A stretch of 64,000 bases of DNA from Loxodes magnus (lineage: Eukaryota; Ciliophora; Karyorelictea; Loxodida; Loxodidae). Each line of letters starts with the position of its first letter. Position 1 is the first letter of the stretch. The stretch spans positions 124,001 through 188,000 of the forward strand of contig CAMPDV010000279.1 of NCBI GenBank assembly GCA_946699065.1, written 5' to 3'. Positions 56,791-64,000 of the stretch are shown in pieces. The notes below the pieces were generated by a model that was given only the letters and a program-made list of their open reading frames with translations, ran no database searches and was not told the origin of the DNA. Position numbers and translations under genes: made by a program.

Positions 56791-59607
56791 TAAATATTAA
56801 ATAAATAGTCAAAAATAATTAAAAGTTTAAATAAAAAATAAAATATTTATTTAAAAAATTATATTTTCCTGAGTAGCGAGCTGGTCAGATTCCCTAGTTT
56901 AAATTAGTTCATTTGTAGTTTTATATTCATTCTATATTGGGTTCCTTCTTTCATATTTTCCCATTTTAAATTGGATAAAAGATAATAATATATATTTAAA
57001 TCTTCTTAAAGTTTGAAACATAAAAAATTAATACAAGTTAAATTTTATACGAAATTAAAGAATATTAAGATCAAATATTTCAAAAATAAACAAAAAATTT
57101 TTTTTCCAAACTTTTTCTCTTTTATCTTTTTTTAAATATATTTATATTTTTATTGTGATTTTCTTTTTTAATTCACTTTCTTTTTACTAGATAAAATTTT
57201 TGACGTTAAATTTTTTTGTTTTAAAACCTTTTTTTCTTTTTTATATTTATTTTATTCATTGAAAAATATTATTTTAATTCTTTATCATTTTTTAAATATT
57301 TTTATTTTAAAATATTAAAAAATTTGCATGAATTAATAATTGAATAATATCTTTTTTACTATAATTTATAGTGTTTTTTTATGAATTAAAAGAATTTTAA
57401 ATTTTTTTAACAAATGTATTGTTTAATTTCAGATTATTTTCATTTGCTTTGCTTTATCAATTTAAACATTTTTTTTAATTTTAAGATCAAACATTGTGAT
57501 TTTTTTCTTTCTCGTATTTCCTTTTAATATATTTTTTTAATATTTTTATTTTTTAAAATCGTTCTAAATTAAAAACTTGATATATATATTTTTTTTGTCG
57601 CTTATTTATATCTTTTTTTACTTGTTAAATTTTAATAATTTTTTGGTAAAATAATTTTTTGATATTCGAGCTTTTTCATAATAATCTTATTTTAATAATA
57701 CTCTACTATTATTTGTTGTTAAATATTATTTTTTAAATGACTTAAGGTTAAGTAAATAATTGTTGTTTAGCTAGTCCTTTTATATGCTTTAAATTTACGA
57801 AAATGTTTATATATTTTTAATTCTAAATATGTTTTTAATGAAAATAATAACAAAAATTAATTATAGTTGCGCTACGCTTATTAGATTAATCATTTTAAAT
57901 AAATTCGTATATGTTCTTATAAAATTTCTGCTGTTTCTTGCAAAATTGCTCATAGATTTTTACTCTTCTTTCTCTTCAATCAGTTTTCAAGATCAGTCCT
58001 TTTTTTTATCTTCCAGTTCTATTAATTTGAATAAAGCTTAACTAGAACAGATTTATTACTTATTTATATTTGGTATTATTTTATCTTTTATATGATACTA
58101 TATTATACTTTTAAAATCTTCTTATCATTTTCAAGTTTTCCTCATTAATTACTATAGTTGGCAACATTTATTAGTAACTGATTTTATTTTCTGTCTAAAG
58201 TACCTTAATTAAATTTTTCTTATATAATAAGGTAAAAATAATTTTTCGTTGTACGTAAGATTTGAAATGCTAGGAGAAATAAATAACTCTGATTAAAATT
58301 ATAATTAGTAATAAATCATATGCTAATTGGATACTTAAAGAGTGCATTTCATCTTAATAGTATATAACAAGAGAAATGTTACTAATAATATAATTAAATA
58401 AAATAGAATTTAGAGATAAGGATAGTAATAAAAAGGAATTATAAAAAATAATAGTTGATGTATGAATTAGAATATAAAATAGGGTTATAAAGACTATATA
58501 GTGTGTTATAATATAGTAATGAAGATGAATAAGATTGAAATAGTAGTTTATAATAAGAATAAGAATAATAATATTAAATAAGCTAAGATCTATTATCTGC
58601 TTTAATCAAATTATTACATTTATAGATTCTAAATTAAATTAATTATCTATTAAAAACTAAAAGAATAAGAGCAACAATATCATACAACACTTTAACACTT
58701 TATTACATTTCCAAGCAAAACTAAATCAAACTAACTAACTAAATGTTTACTTTACTATTATTTAAACTCACTATTTTATAATTCATTAAACACAAATTTT
58801 ATACGGAGTAGATTAAATCATTACATATTATCTTTCTACTCAAAAATTACTAAAGATATTAAAAAAAGATTAATAGAAAGGAATAAAATCGACAATATAA
58901 ATATATTTTAAGAATCAAAGAACTAATATCAAGAAATCTAATACATCAGTTAAAAGACTCTAACTATTATCAAAATATTACATAAATTTTTAATTCAAAC
59001 ATCTCCTTAAAAGAATCATTTTTTCATAAATAAAGTGAAAAAGTAGAAAATTAACAAAGTTCTTAAAATATAACTCTAATATGCATAATAACTTTAAAAT
59101 AAATGAAGCTGCTAAATCAAAAATTAATTAATAATCAAACAATAATTTAAGATAAATATTTAAATTTGTTAAATGTTATTTTCATCTCCACTTATATCAA
59201 AAATTACACTCTATAATCAAAAGCTTACTTATTATTAAAATGTTTACATCCTAAAATAGAAAAAACTACCTAATATAAATAATCTAATATTAATCCTTAC
59301 TATAACATTCTTTAATAAATTATATTAGCATTACTTTCTTTTAAAATCAATTATTACCCCCTATAAATAATACTATTATTACATTCTATATCATAAAAAT
59401 ACTGACTAAACTTAAATATTACAAGCTCATATAAAAAATCACAAGCTTAAATAAAATGTAAACCATCTTATAATTATCTCTTACAATCAAAAATTAAATA
59501 AATACCTGAAGTAGATTCTTACCGCCTGTGGTAATTTAATACCCTCTAATAATAAAAAAAAGATACCAACTATAATAGTTTTTAAATACAAACTGTGAAT
59601 AAAAACT
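56791..59607. other. Long AT-rich spacer (unit 3)
   Basis: Equivalent of 6651-9468; no gene supported. The hydrophobic frame seen in units 1 and 2 is shortened here by a one-base deletion, which argues against it being a gene. Confidence 0.6.
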
Positions 59608-61588
59608 ATCTTACGTTCTATAAATACTTAAAATATCTTACTCGCTATTATTATTTAAAATATCTTACATTCTATAAATATTAGAAATATCTTACAATCT
59701 ATAAATACTTAAAATATCTTACAATCTATAAATACTTAAAATATCTTGCAAACTATAAATATTAGAAATATCTTACTGCCTATAAATATTTAAAATATCT
59801 TACGTTCTATAAATACTTAAAATATCTTACGTTCTATAAATACTTAAAATATCTTACTCGCTATTATTATTTAAAATATCTTGCATTCTATAAATATTTA
59901 AAATATCTTACGTTCTATAAATACTTAAAATATCTTACTCGCTATTATTATTTAAAATATCTTGCATTCTATAAATATTTTAAATATCTTACCATCTATA
60001 AATATTTAAAACATCTTACATTCTATAAATACTTATAATATCTTACCATCTATAATTATTTAAAATATCTTGCTCCCTATAAATATAAGAATATCTTACA
60101 ATCTATAAATATTTAAAGTATCTTACATTCTATAAATATTTAAAGTATCTAACTCCCTATAAATTTTTAAAACATCTTACCATCTATAAATACTTAGAAT
60201 ATCTTACTCCCTATAAATATTAGAAATATCTTACTCCCTATAAATATTAAAAATATCTTGCCATCTATAAATATTTAAAATATCTTACATTCTATAAACA
60301 TTTAAACAATCTTACCATCTATAAACATATGAAATATCTTACAATCTATAAATATTTAAAATATCTTACTATCTATAAATATTATAAATATCTTACATGC
60401 TATAAATACTTAAAATATCTAACGAACTATAAATATTTAAAACATCTTACTCCCTATAAATATTAGAAATATCTTACCATCTATAAATTTTTAAAACATC
60501 TTACTCTCTATAAATATTTAAAATATCTTGCTCGCTATAAATATTAGAAATATCTTACATTCTATAAATACTTAAAATATCTTACACCCTATAAAATTTT
60601 AAAATATCTTGCAATCTATAAATATTTAAAACATCTTACATTCTATAAATATTTATTATATCTTACCATCTATAGATATTTAAAATATCTTACTATCTAT
60701 AAATATTTAAAATATCTTACATTCTATAAATACTTAAAATATCTTACTATCTATAGATATTTAAAAAATCTACTATCTATAAATATTTAAAATATTTTAC
60801 ATTCTATAAATATTTATTATATTTTACCATCTATAATTATTTAAAATATCTTACTCCCTATAAATATTTAAAGTATCTTACATTCTATAAATACTTAAAA
60901 TATCTTACTATCTATAGATATTTAAAATATCTTACTATCTATAATTATTTAAAATATCTTACAATCTATAAATATTTATTATATCTTACAATCTATAAAT
61001 ATTAGAAATATCTTATGAACTATAAATATTTAAAGTATCTTACATTCTATACAAATTTAAAATATCTTACCATCTATAAATTTTTAAAACATCTTACTGC
61101 CTATAAATATTAGAAATATCTTACTAACTATAAATATTTTAAATATCTTACCATCTATAAATATTTAAAATATCTTGCCATCTAAAAATACTTAAAATAT
61201 CTTACCATCTATAAAAATTAAAAATATCTAACATTCTATAAATATTTTAAATATCTTACCATCTATAAATATTTAAAATATCTTACATTCTATAAATACT
61301 TAAAATATCTTACTATCTATAGATATTTAAAAAATCTACTATCTATAAATATTTAAAATATTTTACATTCTATAAATATTTATTATATTTTACCATCTAT
61401 AATTATTTAAAATATCTTACCATCTATAAATTTTTAAAACATCTTACTGCCTAAAAATATTAGAAATATCTTACTAACTATAAATATTTTAAATATCTTA
61501 CCATCTATAAAAATTAAAAATATCTAACATTCTATAAATATTTTAAATATCTTACCATCTATAAATATTTAAAATATCTTACATTCTA
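59608..61588. repeat. 27-bp satellite array, copy 3 (about 73 units)
   Basis: The longest of the three arrays. It has extra repeats of a GTTC/CGC multi-unit block near 59800-59960 and a second copy of a right-end block near 61290-61560, both explained by unequal exchange of several units at a time. Same variable trinucleotide. Confidence 0.9.
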
Positions 61589-62096
61589 ATTCAAATAGAA
61601 ATACCATCTTATTTTAGTTTTTACCTCCTTTATTTGTTATTTTTACTTGCTATAATTAAATAAATAACTTTCTGGATTTGTTAAATTACCAACTTAATAT
61701 TATTATTGTACAATCTTCTTTATTTAATACATTCTATATTTAATTTTTACCTCCTTTCTTAGTATTTTTACAGACTTATTTATCTTATTACATTCTTAAA
61801 TTTAATTTTATTACTTTCTAGCTTTTAAAGTGTTACTCACTTTTGATAAATAAATTACACACTTTTTTAAAATTTACCTCCTGTACATTTATTTTTAACT
61901 TTTTTCGAAGTCATGTTAACCTTTTTTTATTTTTCTTACTTTCTCCTATTTTTGATTATTTATTACTTTCTAATTTTTATTTTTATTTTACATTCTATTA
62001 TTATTTTATTTACCATATTATTCTCTCATTATTTCGAAAACTAATTTTTTATTAATTACTTTCTATTTTTAATATTTACCTCCTAATTTTGTATTA
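61589..62096. other. Degenerate satellite flank (unit 3)
   Basis: Equivalent of 11073-11580; no gene supported. Confidence 0.4.
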
Positions 62097-62639
62097 TTAT
62101 CTCACCTCCTAAAATTTATATTAATTACAATCCTTCAACTTTAGGTCTAACTAAAATTCATCTTTATTCCCCATTCTAACTATTTTACGTTAACTATCAT
62201 ATTTTTCTTATTGGCTATAAAGTTCATAGAACTCAGTGTTAATTCCTTCTAATCTTTCTACTTTTTATTTCAGTTATTCAATTGTTTCTCCTTCCTCTAC
62301 TGTTAAGTTTATTTCTTCTTTATTTAGAGTTAAAATCTTGATTTTTATTAGTTTCGGATTTCGTTATTAAAATAACTCATTTTTAGTTTCTTTAAGATGT
62401 AGTTATTTATATTCTTATTTACTTTCACTTTATTAGCTATTTTAGCTTATTAAATTTGCTGGATTATCATAGGAAACTTTTTTGCACTCTCTTTTTGAGC
62501 ACTGGTTAAAACCCTCTTTTTAGTATTCTTCAAGAATACAAATTTTACATACTTGATGTCCACAAGGAAGGTTTACGGGAATTCATATTGATGAATCGAA
62601 ATGAATTAAGCATGAGCTGCACCTATTAGATTCAGCCAT
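62097..62639 (-). CDS. RING finger plus ubiquitin-like domain protein, copy 3
   Basis: Same 180-residue gene as at 11581. One change stands out: codon 19, CGA (Arg) in copies 1 and 2, is TGA here. Under the inferred code this is Arg to Trp and the gene stays whole; under a TAA/TAG-only code it would be truncated at residue 18. RING ligands are unchanged. Confidence 0.8.
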
Positions 62640-63030
62640 ATTTATTATAATTAAAGTGACTTAAAGTAAATAGTTTAAATCTATTTATTTTTAATATTCT
62701 AAGCAAAACCTTAAGAAAATAATAAGTTATTAATAATTAGATAGTATATCGTTTAAATCTATTATTCAGAAGCTTATCTAAATTAAGAATTTATGTATTA
62801 CCTTAATCAAACATTTAGCTATTCTTTAATTTATTTGAATCCATATAGTATCAACTACTATCTATACTCATGCACTCTATCTTTTAGAACTTTAATGCAA
62901 TCAAAATGCTACTATCATAGCTTTTGTATACTAATAATAGTTATCTATTTATAAAGCTTTTACTTATAATAGGAAGGATATACTTTTAGTATAACTAGTA
63001 GCTTTTTAAAAGGATTTATTTGCTTCTTTA

Positions 63031-63896
63031 ATTATTTCTAAGGATAATAAAAAAATGGCAGAAGGTCTCAGGAAGGGTTTTTTTCCAGCTCCATAGAAAA
63101 AGGAAAAAAAACCAGAGACTTCTAATTCTTCTCCTACCACGTCTTCTTTAATAATATAATAATTTTCTTAGGCTCTTTAACCCCCAAATTTAGAAAAATA
63201 AAGATAATCTTAAATTGAATAAGAAATTAAATCAACAGAAACTGACTAAAGCAAGCGAGACTTTCTACTCCCATAGCCACGATCAAGCAACTACATGAAA
63301 AGTGGTAACTAAAAAATAATGTAGAAATAGAAAAATGATGAATAGCTAATAATAGAATAACTTATGAAATCTATCCGTAACCTATAAGAAGAAGTTTAAA
63401 TATTAAAGAAAGAAAACCAAAAATTACTATAGAAAAGTTAAAACAATGAAGAAAGATTAATGAAACAGGAAATCGAAGTGAAACTTTTGGGAGAAAAAAG
63501 AATTTAACCTTAAACTTTAGCTGAAAATAAAATGGAACTAGAATACACAAAACCCTTAGAGATAACTCCTCCCAGAAGGATCGTCAAGCTGTGCTACCTG
63601 TGCAAATCAAAATTCCACACATACAAGAGATGCAAGATATATTTGGATAAACAGAGAAGAAACAGTGAAGAGATTTGGAGAGAACTTTCAAGAATTTATG
63701 TAGACAAGGATGGAAGAATATTTAGAAGGAGGCTTTTTCAAGGGAGTGCCAGAACTCCAAAAAAACTGGGAGTCCCGAACTTTTATTTTAAACCTCAAGG
63801 AACGAACTCTGGAGGTATGTATTGAAGGGGTTTAAAATCCCCGGAGATACGAACACTTTAATTTAGTATATTATTATTATTATTATTATTTCTAAG
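63031..63896 (+). mobile_element. Gag-only retroelement with target-site duplication (gag1 element, copy 3)
   Basis: Same insertion, target-site duplication and tail as 12515-13380, at the same place in the unit. No difference in the ORF was noticed, so the two were duplicated together with the unit or homogenised recently. Confidence 0.85.
63055..63825 (+). CDS. Gag/ORF1-like CCHC zinc-knuckle protein (gag1, copy 3)
   Basis: A 256-residue protein as at 12539: coiled coil, CCHC knuckle at 180/183/188/193, IWREL module, TGA stop. Confidence 0.82.
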
Positions 63897-64000
63897 CTTT
63901 TTCTACTAAGCTAGCTTTTTTAGTTTAGTCTTTTATTTAGAAGACTTATATATCATGTCGAAACTTATACCATATAAATGAATGAGAAAAGGAAAAGACA
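63897..64000. other. Start of the spacer after gag1, cut by the window end
   Basis: Matches 13381-13484; too short to hold a gene. Confidence 0.6.

Larger units (their letters stand above)
38530..64000 (+). repeat. Tandem segmental repeat, unit 3 (long form, cut by the window end)
   Basis: Same order as unit 2, with a TTTTTAA expansion, an extra 1.47-kb segment at 50847, no gag4 insertion, a longer satellite and the gag1 element. The window ends about 0.9 kb before the unit should close. Confidence 0.85.

Noticed and set aside
1-64000. Telomeric repeats or rDNA explaining the tandem array
   Set aside because: No G4T2/G4T4-type or similar telomere runs and no rRNA-like sequence were seen.

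Overview
The window looks like nuclear DNA of a ciliate, or a close functional equivalent. It is very AT-rich, and its protein families only read through if TAA and TAG mean Gln. The best gene, a kinase-MORN protein present twice (25198-26697 and 48648-50147, minus strand), also needs TGA as Trp: five of its nine Trp codons are TGA, including the subdomain XI Trp and a MORN Trp. The same gene ends at TAATAA with no in-frame TGA nearby. All three stop codons therefore appear to be sense codons internally and stops near gene ends, as in the Condylostoma-type code (NCBI table 28); the karyorelict code (table 27) fits less well. An ordinary stop-to-stop ORF scan is therefore nearly useless here. 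Calls below rest on family motifs, frame continuity and comparison between copies.

Layout. Bases 1-895 are single-copy in this window and carry one + strand hypothetical gene. The rest is a direct tandem array of about two and a half long units starting near 896, 14399 and 38530. A full unit reads: LINE-type reverse transcriptase remnant; GC-richer short repeat; small coiled-coil ORF; AT-rich spacer; WD40 gene; a block of about 11 kb holding gag-like relics, inverted repeats and the kinase-MORN gene; a second WD40 copy; long AT-rich spacer; 27-bp satellite; RING plus ubiquitin-like gene. The first unit lacks the 11-kb kinase block, so its WD40 gene is continuous from N-terminus to C-terminus.

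The most unusual content is a family of short retroelement-like units that encode only a Gag/ORF1-like protein (coiled coil plus CCHC zinc knuckle) with no reverse transcriptase. Two are intact, about 840 bp long, end in a TTA-repeat tail, and have 12-bp and 17-bp target-site duplications. Both have matching empty sites in another unit (37733-37744 and 46820-46836). At least five older relatives (here gag2, gag3, gag5, gag6, gag7) decay around them. The LINE RT remnants (three copies) are frameshifted; an RT from elsewhere could have moved the gag-only elements. The 27-bp satellite keeps a constant framework around a hypervariable trinucleotide and differs in copy number between units.

The likely live host genes are kinase-MORN (signalling, probably at membranes), RING-ubiquitin-like (ubiquitin pathway), possibly the WD40 protein of unit 1, and the left-edge hypothetical gene. 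No rRNA, recognisable tRNA, telomere repeat or CRISPR array was seen. The mosaic of repeats and gene fragments suggests germline-type or repeat-rich somatic DNA; the species cannot be named from this sequence.
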